NCBI GenBank assembly: GCA_963921825.1
Contig: OY997594.1
Coordinates: 2,547,001-2,611,000 of the forward strand
From: Erodium maritimum
Taxonomy: Eukaryota > Streptophyta > Magnoliopsida > Geraniales > Geraniaceae
Direction: 5' to 3'
Length of the DNA stretch: 64,000 bases
Positions 43,001 through 52,800 of this stretch are shown piece after piece. A model generated the notes under the pieces. It was given only the letters and a program-made list of their open reading frames with translations. It searched no databases and was not told the DNA's origin. Position numbers and translations under genes: made by a program. Position 1 is the first letter of the stretch. The number at the start of each line of letters is the position of its first letter.

Positions 43001-46000
43001 TGTATTGATAAAAAAAACATTTAATACATATTATAAAATCGTCATAGATCATCAAAATAGCATAAACTTGACCAAAATTTTGTCCAGAACATTACCAACA
43101 CATCAGGGTACTAAAAGAGTGTTACCAATACACAAGGGATACCAAAGGTAATTAACCCGACATTTTAACCAATGTCCACAGGCCAGAATTGAGAAGGGGC
43201 ATGAAGTTCTCGAAATCGGGTGTGGTTGGGGAAGCCTAGCAATACAAGTTGTGAAAACAACTAGATGCAAATACACTGGCATCACCCTGTCTAAGGAACA
43301 ACTCAAATTTGCAGAGACGAGAGTGCAGGAAGCTGGCCTTCAGGTATTTCACATTACGGGGAATTTCAAATCGTGTCTGTGAGGTATCAGGCTCTGATAC
43401 CATATTAAGGAACCAACACAATTAAAAGCTCAAACCGATAATAGCTCTATTATAATTTTATATTCTAACATGTTACATTATCGTTATCATACCAGGACAA
43501 CATTAGGTTTATTCTTTGCGACTATCGTGAAATGCCTGATACCCGCAAATACGACAGGATCATATCTTGGTAAGTAACTAAGTTCCTTCACCTGATAATT
43601 TGTAACCACCATAAATCATAGATTTAAGAACAAACCATGACCTTGTGTTTTGACAGTGGAATGATAGAGCACATTGGCCATGAATATGTGGAGAAGTTTT
43701 TTGGTTGCTGTGAATCATTGTTGGCAGAAGATGGCCTTTTTGTTCTACAAGTATGTTCGTCGTACATTCCAGGAAAAACACATTTCACGTATCCACTTTG
43801 ACATTTCGTTAGTTATTAATAACACACCGTCACATTTCGCTATCATAAAAAAATCCAGACTTATTTGTGAAATAGCTTTATTCCAAAATATAATTGCACC
43901 ATACTCTTTATGTCCTACTTTTGACGAAGTTATAATGCTATCCTTAATGAACCTCCGGTCGGGTTAATGGAATACTCGAGTAAAATCGGATAACCTTCTT
44001 TAAGGACAAATCCGGGTTTCCACCAAAAATATAGACTAGTTTGTAAAGATTTGAGAGTCAAACTAATCCTCTGCACTCCATATTTCAAAATAAGACTATT
44101 TTACAAATTTCCCACCAAAAAAAAGAACCCATTGAAAATGCGGGTTTTGCACTAAAGCTCGTTTAGGGCCCGAAACAGCCCAATTTTTCTCCTGAAAACC
44201 CTAATTTGCAAAGATTTGACAGTCAAACTAATCCTCCACGCTCCATATTTCAAAATAAGGCTATTTTACAAATTTCCCACCAAAAAAACTCATTGAAAAT
44301 GCGGGGTTTGCACTAAAGCTCGTTTTGGGACCGAAACAGCCCAAATTCTCTCCTGAAAACCCTAGTTTTCATTGGGTTTTTGACGATAGCAATAACAATT
44401 GTGTTATTGATACGTACTGACCTTTAAGATGTGTTATTGATATGTGGTGTTTAATGAACATGGGGTGTTTGATTTTGGCTCAGTTCGTATCAATGCCGGA
44501 GCCGTACTACGATGAGCACATTCAAAGTTCAGGCTTCATGAGAGAATATATATTTCCTGGCGGGAGCTTGCCTTCATTGAGTAGAATAACATCAGCCATG
44601 GCTGCTTCATCTAACCTCTGGTACATCCTTTTATTGTTCAGCAGCCTTATATTTGATTCCTTCTGCTAAGGAAGCTGAAAGATAAGAGCATCTTCAATGC
44701 TCTGTCATCACTAGTGACAAGAAACTATGGTCGGAGGTGTTTTTTAGCTTTCTCTCGCCTCCCCGCCATGGTTCTCGCCATGACATCTCCAATGGTCTGT
44801 CATGACTAGTGGTAGGAAGTCATGGTTTGTAGTTGTTTTTGGAGCAAAATGGTCTGATCTCTCCTCTAAAATAGCTCCTACCACGACGTCGCGTCGTGTC
44901 TGGATCCTGCCACGACCCGTAGCCACGCCCCCTTGCAATGACATCCTGCCACGACGAGCTGTGGCAGGCCCTACCACGATACGCCTACCACGACCGTTGT
45001 GGATGCTCTAAGTATTTTGAAGATAAGACTTAATAAAAAAAATACATTAAAAATAAATGAGATAATGAGAGAAAGGAGTAATTTCATCTTACTATTCTAA
45101 AAGTTTTGGATTTCATTTCCATTACCTTAAATATAAAATTTCTCATCTCATTACCTTGAAATTTTGTTTGTCTCAATTTAATGGTTAACTTTCCGTTCAT
45201 TTTCGGACGAAAAATCGTAATGTGCCTGACACATGATCCAAATAGTTCTAAAAAAACGTCGAAATTGCCCCTCATTTCCTTCCCAAATTCTTCCTCCTAA
45301 CAATTTATGCTTGATTCAATAGACTAAGTTAGAAGAATTTGAGGAACAATTTCAATATTTTTCAGAACTATTTGGGTCATGTGTCAAGCATACTACGATT
45401 CTCCCTCAAAAAATTGATGAAAAGTTAATGATGAGTATTAAATTAAGACACACAAAACTTCATAGTAGTGAGACGAGAAAAATATAGGATAATAGAAAAT
45501 AGAATCCGAAACTTTTAGGATAATGAGATGAAATTATCCCTTAAAGAAATGATATATTAAAGATTATGGGTTTGAACCTGTGTTTGGTGACCAACCCAAC
45601 TGAAAACTTAAAGCTAATAATTAAAAGCCCGATATAATTTCATTGTCATTAGAGGCTCAATATAATTAAAATCTTGTAACTGCAGTGTGGAACATGTGGA
45701 AAATATTGGACCTCACTACTACCAAACTCTAAGATGTTGGAGAAAGAATTTCTTGGAGAACCGAAGGTAAAAATGCGGGTGACATACATTGTTTTTCAGG
45801 AAAAAAATGGGTTAATTACGGTCAACTATCCCGTATTATACACGTTTAATGGATAAATACCCAAAATTTATTTCGTAACAAATACAAACCCCAAACTAAT
45901 AATTCATAACAACATCCCCCTTTCACCCATTTTTTCATCCATTTGTAGGGTTAGATTTAGGTTTGGAGAGAGATTTAAAATTGGAGTTGATTTTAGGATT

Positions 46001-47063
46001 GTAACACTATAGGTAGTTTCGAAATTTCTAAAAAATGAACAGCAAATAGACGGAAAATGGATGAAGGGGGAGTATATTGTTACAGCGGTTAGTTCGGAAT
46101 ATGTATACATTATTTAGAGTAGGTATCCGTTGAACCTGTATAATTCGGAGTAGATAAATGTAATTAACCCCCCAAAAAATTACATTTACATATTTGCTTT
46201 GATCTTTCGATACGCATAACACCTTCTAAAGGTCAGTACACTTTTACGTTTCACTATCATCAAAAACTCACTCATAACATGAGTTTTGCATCGAAAAACC
46301 GGGGTTTGGAGCCAAAAAAACCCTATATCTTTGAGTGAGTTTTTGATGATAGTGAATGTGATAGTATGTTATTAATACACAATGACTTATACAGTGTGTT
46401 ATTGATAAACAAATGTTTAATGTAAATCTATGCTACTTCATGGTTCTTATTTCTATTTTGAATATCTTAGCAAAGATTTCCGATTGAATGTTGAGAGTTT
46501 ATGTGTTTGTAGCAAAGTCCTGGCTCTGGGATTCGATGATAAGTTCATCCGGTCGTGGGAGTACTACTTTGATTACTGTGCTTCTGGTTTTAAGTCACGT
46601 ATAATGGGAGATTATCAGGTGACGTTAACGAATAATATAGGAATAATCTCACAAAAATATATTAATCTTTATCATTAGAATCCTCGGATCCATTTCTTTA
46701 TTTAATGAAGGGAAAACGTTGTTTCCTAGCGCTATGTGACCTTTCATTAGAATTTCATAACCGTCCTCGATCTTTTGTCACATATTCTAACACAAAACAT
46801 AACCTAAAAGGTGACTTTTTCTCACAGATCCTAATTCAGTTTTTCATAATTATTTATACAAATTTTGTAAGAAAAAAAACACTTTTCGTGTTAGGATCTG
46901 TGACAAAAAGTCAAAGCAGCTAAGAATTGTAAATGACATTTCCGACTAAATTAAGAATCGACGTTTTGTCAAAAAAATGCAGATAGTATTCTCAAGGCCC
47001 GGCAATGTTGCTGCGTTCTGTGATCCATACAAAGGTTTCCAATCAGCATATGCAATCTCATAG
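31024..47063 (+). CDS. CFA/CPA-FAS: cyclopropane-fatty-acyl-phospholipid synthase, plant bifunctional type
   Basis: Twenty-three exons: 31024-31209, 33080-33297, 34629-34734, 34823-34984, 35783-35861, 36066-36213, 36294-36417, 37083-37251, 38062-38090, 38454-38602, 38689-38791, 39220-39315, 39774-39829, 42298-42421, 42508-42570, 42650-42709, 43182-43343, 43496-43569, 43657-43750, 44484-44620, 45686-45766, 46513-46618, 46983-47063. All GT-AG, all phases fit, 868 residues, as in Arabidopsis homologues. The N-terminal half is an FAD/amine-oxidase-like domain (VAVVGGGVSGLVSAYMLA at residues 5-22). The C-terminal half is the S-adenosylmethionine-dependent methyltransferase that adds a methylene to oleoyl chains; its SAM motif is HEVLEIGCGWGSLAI in exon 17, followed by KYTGITLSKEQL, SCGMIEHIGHEYV and YYFDYCASGFK. 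Almost every long intron holds transposons. No stop or broken splice site was found. Confidence 0.95.
31238..31715. mobile_element. foldback MITE, family D copy 1
   Basis: Ends GGGTTAAATGTTGAAACTTA and TAAGTTTCGATATTTAACCC; flanks TATCTTGTT (31229-31237) and TAACTTGTT (31716-31724), 8 of 9 alike. Long palindrome with GGTAAAATGACGTTT in both arms. CFA intron 1. Confidence 0.88.
31800..32634. mobile_element. foldback MITE, family C copy 2, split by a LINE-like insert
   Basis: 31800-32215 and 32607-32634 match family C (AATCTTTCATATTTCATTTA on the left, GATACTGAGGTGGAATTATCC on the right). Between them 32216-32606 is T/G-rich with an A-rich end. The words TTTAGGATACTG and TTTAAGATACTG on either side of the insert suggest a 12-bp duplication. 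CFA intron 1. Confidence 0.65.
33364..34198. mobile_element. foldback MITE, family B copy 2, split by a LINE-like insert
   Basis: Ends GGGTTAATTACTTTTCG and AGTTAATTAACCC; flanks TAAAAACTA (33355-33363) and TAAAAACTC (34199-34207). About 530 bp of T/G-rich DNA (33430-33960, ending TTTGCTGATGAAATAAAA) interrupts it, with the tail typical of the LINE-like pieces at 39352-39729. CFA intron 2. Confidence 0.8.
36481..36959. mobile_element. foldback MITE, family D copy 2
   Basis: Ends GGATTAGATATCGAAACTTA and TAAGTTTTGATATTTAACC; flanks TCTAAAATA and TTTAAAATA (8 of 9). CFA intron 7. Confidence 0.85.
37302..37699. mobile_element. foldback MITE, family E copy 2
   Basis: Ends GGGATAACTCCGAATCC and GGATTCAGAGTGATCCC, exact 9-bp duplication TTATAAAAA (37293-37301 and 37700-37708). 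398 bp, CFA intron 8. Confidence 0.92.
38095..38320. mobile_element. short foldback element
   Basis: Inverted blocks TTTTCACATTATACTATTTT (about 38145) and AGAATAGTAGAATGTGAAAA (about 38262) form a hairpin of about 220 bp in CFA intron 9. No clear duplication. Confidence 0.55.
39352..39729 (+). mobile_element. 5'-truncated LINE-like retroposon
   Basis: T/G-rich segment ending GCTTTGCTGATAAAAAAA, flanked by AAATGTTGG at 39343-39351 and 39730-39738 (9 bp, part of it shared with the A run). Layout and base bias are those of plant LINE 3' ends. CFA intron 12. Confidence 0.65.
40243..40641 (-). CDS. trihelix/Myb-like protein of the Harbinger-type element (second ORF)
   Basis: 132 residues starting MSNCATGPLWSLEEEIHLV. 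The stretch GPLWSLEEEIHLVVNWLTHY, KQVKDHFQKMSKKCKWF resembles the SANT/trihelix DNA-binding region of plant transposon-encoded proteins. Residues after about 110 look like non-homologous tail, so the ORF may be truncated. Expression unknown. Confidence 0.55.
   Translation of the reverse strand: MSNCATGPLWSLEEEIHLVVNWLTHYEHGGQYWHVLYLAYVATGNDMWPPRTEKQVKDHFQKMSKKCKWFDKIYREKLIGEGQRMTKYMSRPFLIMKANTGNGQNVLCGRCSRTMRGGVYILVPLGFSLILF
40926..41738 (-). CDS. NAM-associated/trihelix-like protein of the Harbinger-type element (first ORF)
   Basis: Open frame of 270 residues from MDANRALQSLAE. It contains WMACKDHWHKVKAFITKFQ, then EEAYLKEEKHVFKFKHMW, a region I recognise as the NAM-associated C-terminal domain that follows a Myb/trihelix domain in ORF1-type proteins of PIF/Harbinger elements. 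A basic segment KKRAKAKARGKG and a Gln/Arg-rich helical C-terminus follow. In such elements the Myb-like protein assists transposase binding to the ends. Start set at 41738; a longer form from 41768 is possible. The overlapping plus-strand frames are shadows. Confidence 0.7.
   Translation of the reverse strand: MDANRALQSLAESLNDEDADSQHTEEDFINGKNQKNDQYWQKVHAEYEVVRPAEDPPRAWMACKDHWHKVKAFITKFQEKYTSIDNTVTSGRNEVDAMAAAEEAYLKEEKHVFKFKHMWLIVRGQPKFSTKKVPECDIPDLDLNLDAESEGSKQTRMEESRTCGDEFDHELNSFTTEERPIGKKRAKAKARGKGQSSQPSSGLPPDQMQFLDSLVQRKETQLDIQRTMQKEVMDTLNAVLRQDTTNMGADEKAARASLLQSLGKRLEFLG
42885..43158. mobile_element. foldback MITE, family B copy 3
   Basis: Ends GGGTTAATTATCTTTTG and GGTAATTAACCC; flanks AACATTTTA (42876-42884) and GACATTTTA (43159-43167). 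274 bp. Its right end is only 14 bp before the CFA exon 17 acceptor AG region (exon begins 43182). Confidence 0.88.
43391..43470 (-). repeat. TRIM-like short repeat (TGTTAGAATATAAAA ... TGGTATCAGAGC)
   Basis: In minus orientation the unit starts TGTTAGAATATAAAATTAT and ends ATGGTATCAGAGC, the start of an LTR plus a tRNA-Met primer site in 80 bp. Further partial copies in CFA introns lie near 34995-35030 (+), 35893-35960 (+), 38798-38850 (-), 39195-39215 (-), 39895-39945 (-), 42240-42280 (-), 42750-42830 (-) and 45585-45680 (-), and one near 5600-5650 (-). Confidence 0.65.
44043..44370 (+). repeat. 165-bp tandem duplication
   Basis: Two units, 44043-44207 and 44208-44370, around GATTTGAGAGTCAAACTAAT and CACTAAAGCTCGTTT. 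CFA intron 19. Confidence 0.85.
44686..45008. mobile_element. Tourist-type MITE (GAGC ends)
   Basis: 323 bp, ends GAGCATCTTCAATGC and TGTGGATGCTC, TAA duplication (44683-44685 and 45009-45011). Shares ends and CACGAC-rich interior with the ORF-bearing element at 39989-42082. CFA intron 20. Confidence 0.8.
45075..45540. mobile_element. foldback MITE, family H
   Basis: Ends GGAGTAATTTCATCTTAC and GAGATGAAATTATCCC; inverted blocks AAAGTTTTGGATT / AATCCGAAACTTTT and CGTTCATTTTCGG. Flanks TGAGAGAAA and TTAAAGAAA match at 7 of 9. CFA intron 20. Confidence 0.7.
45811..46170. mobile_element. foldback MITE, family I
   Basis: Ends GGGTTAATTACGGTC and AAATGTAATTAACCC; contains words TATACACGTTTAATGG and inverted ATCCGTTGAACCTGTATAA. 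A related fragment lies at 23790-23960. CFA intron 21. Confidence 0.65.
46690..46950. mobile_element. short foldback element
   Basis: Inverted blocks around TGACTTTTTCTCACAGATCC (46812) and GGATCTGTGACAAAAAGTCA (46893) form a hairpin in CFA intron 22. No clear duplication. Confidence 0.5.
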
Positions 47064-47481
47064 ATTTTTCAAAAATCCTTAATAAGATGATAAGTACCAT
47101 TATGTCAGATATTAGTAAAGGCCACAAGTGTTATGGTCACCCCTATAATTGTAATAAAGGGAAATTACATGTCGTTGTGCTTTATTATTGATAATAATTA
47201 TGCTATGACGGTGAACTTTAAAACGTATCATGTTACAACATCGTATTATGTTTTTGTATCACGTCCAGAACGTTATTAAAAATTTAAAATGAGAAGTAGA
47301 ATATCGAAATTGTCACTATTACAAAACCAGTGATAAAATTATTCTTGACTATTCCAAAGTGTACATTTTTCAATACTTAATTATATATATGTGGGTGTGT
47401 CAGATCGATTCAACTGTAGTGAAGATCTTCAGCCGTACGAAAGAGAGTGTGTGGATTCATTTTATAGCTATGGTTTGGTTA

Positions 47482-47789
47482 GACCACCTACAATGGGGTC
47501 TTCTACGGGTCAAATCGGATGTTGATTCGACAATTTTTTGAAAAAAAAGGCTTAAAAAATTATGATTTTTTGGTTTAGATCGCAAAGTTTATTTAGGGTT
47601 TTGTCGACTGTCTATTCGGGTCTAACTTACAATTCTTCTATGAGGAATCAGCACGTAGTATCAAATGATTTAAGAATATATTGAATATATTTTCGGCACA
47701 TCTTTTCCCATGAACGGATCGATTCGGCACACCTTTTCCCTATTTTTTGTCTAATGAGACTATTCGGTCTAATCCCACTATGGAAGGTC
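47482..47789. mobile_element. Tourist-type MITE (GACC ends)
   Basis: 308 bp, ends GACCACCTACAATGGGG and CCCACTATGGAAGGTC, TTA duplication (47479-47481 and 47790-47792). Ends match the transposase relic element at 22437-23643. Confidence 0.82.
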
Positions 47790-47829
47790 TTAGTTGATTG
47801 GTAGTGTTCACTTTTGGGTTGCATAAGGC

Positions 47830-48395
47830 TCAACCGAGTAAAACAACGATGTGTAGAAGAGTTGGTTGGCCCTGCGATTCAAACTGTTGTGTCTTAAGTT
47901 GAGCAGGTCGCGAAGCCTTTTGATGGGAGTGGATCGGTAGAGTTTTTAGAGTTGGGTGGTCTTCGAGAAATCAGGGTAGACCGTGGAAGGATGTCCTCCT
48001 CAAACCCCTAAAACGTAAGAGTTGGCCTCCTAAGCATTTATCGGATTATTATACTGCTAAGTTTAAACCAAGAGCACGTTCCCTGAGTCGTGAAAGAGTC
48101 GACAATATTGTTGACGTCTGGACACAGGTCGCGCAAGCTCAGAAAGCTTTTCCAGATCAGCTTGTTGAAGCGACGACTCTCGATGAGACTTCAGAAGGTG
48201 ATGAGTGAGTTACTGATGATAGTTGATTTCGTCTCGTTTGTATTTGTTTGTTTTATATTTATAGTTCTTTGTTTTCGGGCTTTGGCGCTTTAGCTCTTCT
48301 GAGAGCTTTTTTGTAATAATTGTTGCTTTGCAATCCTGGTCTTTTTGGACTTAGGATTCTTACACTGTTTCCTTCATCGGATAGAGCGTTGTTAA
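47830..48395 (+). mobile_element. LINE-like 3' fragment
   Basis: A plus-strand frame at 48037-48207 (KHLSDYYTAKFKPRARSLS ... TSEGDE, stop) is followed by T/G-rich sequence and ends GTTGTTAATAAAAAAAA. This looks like the end of a non-LTR element ORF with its 3' tail. No duplication found; family not identified. Confidence 0.4.
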
Positions 48396-48939
48396 TAAAA
48401 AAAATATACGTTGATAAAAAAGATATATTTTTTGTAGGGTTTTTTCCAGCATCTTTACAAACATCCTTACGTAGCAAATTGTGAAAACACGTTATCCTAT
48501 TTCTCAACGTCAATTTTAGTATGCATAAACCGATTTTGTATATTGTATTTTAGAAAATGTATGAACCCGGCGGGGTTCATATAGAGGAACCCTTCCACAA
48601 TGTGAAATTTTGTTCGTTTTCTCGATTCGAAGTGTAAATCAAAGTTTTTTTTTGTGATCAAAGAAGATAAATAACTTTTAAAAAATAATATCAACCTAAT
48701 GACTATAAATTTGTAAATTATGAACATCGTTTGCACAAAATTGGGTTTAGATTAATTAGCAACTGAATTTTTATGTGGTCGTTGTTGAAACCGAGTTTGA
48801 ATCGCGAATCTTGAACCGTTAGCATTGTATGTGCTCTGAAAACTGTTTACATTATTATGTATGTTGTATTTTAGAACATGTATGAACTCGTTTGTTTTAG
48901 AAGTGGACTTCTACACCTAATAATTTCAGTTTCACTTAG

Positions 48940-49255
48940 AGCATCTCCAATGCTAAACTATTGGTATTGATTGATGAAACAAAAGTAAAAGATAGAAATA
49001 AAAAATAAGAGAGAGAAAATAAAAAATAATAATTAAATACTCACGAACAACCGACGACGCATCCACTGACGGTAAACTTATCATCGACACAAACCGTCGA
49101 CGATTAAAAAATTGTGAAGAAAATGACACAAACAATTAGAACGAACAATCTACCATCATAGATTGCTGATTAATAATATTGGTTGATAGAAAATTTTAAT
49201 ATTTTTTATTTGAACAACCAACGGAAAAGAATAACATGGAGGTGCTTTTAACACT
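48940..49255. mobile_element. Tourist-type MITE (GAGC ends), imperfect
   Basis: Left end TTAGAGCATCTCCAATGC, right end ACATGGAGGTGCTTTTAA, giving imperfect inverted repeats with TTA/TAA next to them. Right boundary approximate. Confidence 0.5.
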
Positions 49256-49818
49256 CATTTAAGGGCATCCACAACCATATATCTGGTTGCTGGCGGGGAG
49301 AATAAAAAATTAATTTTTGTTGGCTTATAATCAGCTTTTCCAGCCAGTACCCTACAAGTTAAGCCTTTTGTTGGCTTATAGTAACCCCCTTTGTTCACAT
49401 TTTTGCTCCCAGCCGGCGGTGAGAGGAGGTGAGAAGCTCCTAGCCAGCACTCCCAGCCAGCGACCTCCCAACCAGTTCCCAGCCACCTTTCCGCCGGTGT
49501 TTTCTCCCCGTCAGCGCCTCCTCGCCCACGACTATGGACGGCCTAGCTAAAAAAAAACTAATTTGTTGGACAACAAAAACTGAGTTGACAATAGAGTTGA
49601 CATCTACACAAAGTTGAAATAAAGAGAGATTTAGCTTGTTGGTAGCAACTAGCAATAGCATGCTTCCAGATCAATTTTCATGGCGTCCACACCACCAAAA
49701 TTATATACTTAACTACAAAACCCCCCTTTCATCTCTCTATCTCTCTACCCTTTCCACTACCAATTTCGAGCTTCTTCAACAAACCCCACTTCTTCTCATC
49801 TCCTTCGAGCTTCGATCA

Positions 49819-52800
49819 ATGGCGGAGAACCCAGACTCAGGAAGAGGGAAACCGCCGCGACCCACCATAGCCCTCCCGCCGCGGCCCTCCCCTGACGCCG
49901 CGCTCGGTCCCGGAGCCAGCCCCGGTCCCATGACCATGGTCTCTAGGTTTTTCTCCGACTGCTATTCCGACCCGGATTACCGCTCCTTCTCCCAGCTGCT
50001 CGCCGGAGCTATGCAATCGCCCATGAGGGCCGCCGAGGGGGGAGGCGCCGGCGGCGAGATTTTGGGGTTTGGGCGGAATCAGGCGGTGGATTTGGTGGTT
50101 GCTCAGCCGTTGATTTTCGCGGTCCCTCCTGGTTTGAGCCCCTCCGGGATGCTTAATTCTCCGGGATTGTTTTCGCCTCAGGTGATTGTGCTTGATGATT
50201 GATGGTTTTATTGTGTGTTTTTACGAATTGGGTTCATGCTTAGAAGTAATTTGGAATTAGTTGGACTATGAAATGATTCAACTTTGGAATTGGGTGATTT
50301 ACCCTTTATTGGGATTGTTTCAACCTTTGAAATTGTGTTCATGATAAGCACATATGGCTTAACTTAGAGATGGGTACACTATAAATGAGAGGGGATGGGA
50401 ATTTCTAAGACCACCCACAGTGGAGTAGGTGGAGTCCGTCAAATCGGTAGTTTTTATAATGGAGGTCGGATTTGTTGAGTTGAATCTGACCAAATTCAAG
50501 AGTGGCTGAGGGGAGGGAGGAGAGAGATAGAGAGAAGGAGAGGGAGAATGGTCGTAAAATCGATGTAGATGATTCTGCAGACTCGGGGGACGTCGAATCG
50601 TAAGGAGAGGGAATAGTGGAGCCGAAACGTCAGCAAAACCTTTTTTCGATTCTTTCGACCTCTATTGTGGGTGGTCTAAGAGCATTAGTTGTGGGAAGTC
50701 GAATCCGTAGGTCTTTTGACGAAAAAAATAGTGTCGTATTCGGTGAAAGTGTTACGGAGGGTCGAATCCACAGGTCACACCGAGAGAGGATTTTGCAGGA
50801 GAGAGATAGACACACATGAAGAGAGATGATAAATACTTTCTAGCCTATTCGACCTCCTCTAAGAGATCCACACTCTAAAAGCATTTCTAATGGGATTAGC
50901 CCACTGAAGGGGATTAGCCCTTAACTCACCCAGCCTCTCACAATGCTGGAGGTGATTAGTCAAGCGAATCTGGATAAATAGTCACATGGCATGTGGCCAC
51001 AAGGTGGGCGAATCGAGTTCGCCCGGGGAGGAATCCCTCGTCCCAGACAAGAGAGTCACCAAAAACCGCCAAAACCCACCTTTTTTGTCGATCCATTGTA
51101 GATGCTCTAATGTTCCTATCATGAACATTATACTATTTGTGATAAGAACATTTTGCAAATCTATACTATTCTCAGTATAGATGCCAAAATCTTGCAACTT
51201 GTCCAATTTGAGTGGGTTCTAACGATAACATTTCTATGCCAAATGCCAATAACACGTGATTTCTGTAGAAGCTATTGCTCGATGGTGTATAGGTATTTAT
51301 TCGTCTACTCATTTGGGTTCTTGTAGAGCCCCTTCGGGATGTCCCACCAGCAGGCCTTGGCACAAGTCACAGCACAGGCCGCACTTTCACAATCTCACTT
51401 GCATTTTGAATCTGCACATGCACCATCTTCGGTAACTGCCCCTGTGGATCCATCAACTGATCAACCATCTTCTACCAAGAGTTCCTTCACACAATCTTCA
51501 GATGTCCCCAGTTCTGATACAAAACCCCAACAACCCACATGTCTAGCTGTTGATAAACCCGCTAACGATGGCTACAACTGGCGAAAGTACGGGCAGAAGC
51601 AGGTGAAGGGTAGCGAATATCCACGAAGCTATTACAAGTGCACACATCTTAATTGCCCTGTGAAGAAGCAGGTTGAGCGGTCTATGGATGGACGAGTAAG
51701 TGAGATTGTTTACAGAGGTCAGCACAATCATGAACAGCCTCCACCGAACAAACGTTTGAAAGATGGTAGTGATCTTAATATGGCCACTCAGGCTAAGAAA
51801 GAGCCAGTTTTGCATGGTCAGATTAGATATGTGAACAGGTCGAATGAGACAGTATCTGATAGGGATCAAGAACCTGTACCGTTGAGCAGATCAAATAACC
51901 AGGAGGAAGTTGATTCCGAAATGACAATGGAAGACAATTATGACGATAACAATGAACCCAATCCTAAGAGAAGGCAAGCACTAAATCTGATAGTGTGTCT
52001 GTATCTTTTATCGTTGTTATTTCTAGGGATAGTTGCAAAAAAGTACCCAGAGGTATTCACTTTTTGCAAGTTGTAGCCCTCTTCTTTGTTAATTGCAAAA
52101 TTGTAGTCTAAGCTTACCTTTTGGTTCACTTTGTGTAAAATTGTTTAAAAATGACGATTTTACACTTCAAAAACAAAACATCTATAATTTCATCTCTATT
52201 AACTTTCTTCCTCTTCATACGTCCGAAGAAGAAGAAACTTAGTAGGGGTGAAAATTCTTGATTTTTTGTTTTTTTTACTTATTTCTTAAAATTTCAGGGG
52301 TAAACTTGTCATTTTGAAACAAATTTACACAAAGAGACTAGTTCGGGCATTTTTTTGCAGTTACCAAAGAAGAGGGCTGGAACATGCAAAAAGTGAATTC
52401 TTCGGGGTATTTTTTTGCAACTATCCCTTATTTCTACCAAAACAAACCTCACATTTCCGTGGTGTGCAGAAACATGGACACTGGGACGGGGACTTTTGAG
52501 GTGGCTTCATCGCAGAAGACAGCGGCGGAACCAAAGATCATTGTGCAGACAAGAAGTGAAGTTGATCTTTTGGATGATGGCTATAGGTGGCGCAAGTACG
52601 GGCAGAAAGTGGTCAAGGGGAATCCACATCCAAGGTAATAGATTTTGTTGTATTGTTTTGCTCATGCTGAATACAGAGTGGGACTCTAATGACATGAAAT
52701 TGTAGGACCAACTCCCTCAGAAACACACTTGCAGTACCATGACTGGTATTATATCTTACTTTCGTGTCTGGCTGAGGTATTCAAAATGAAAGCAAAGTAC

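Larger units (their letters stand above)
47064..49818. other. intergenic between CFA and WRKY, transposon-derived
   Basis: Holds a Tourist-type MITE (47482-47789), a LINE-like fragment (47830-48395), another GAGC-type MITE (48940-49255), and the WRKY promoter. The GC-rich stretch 49260-49550 with repeated CCAGCCAGC words may be another decayed element starting GGGCATCCACAACC at 49262. No host gene seen. Confidence 0.45.
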
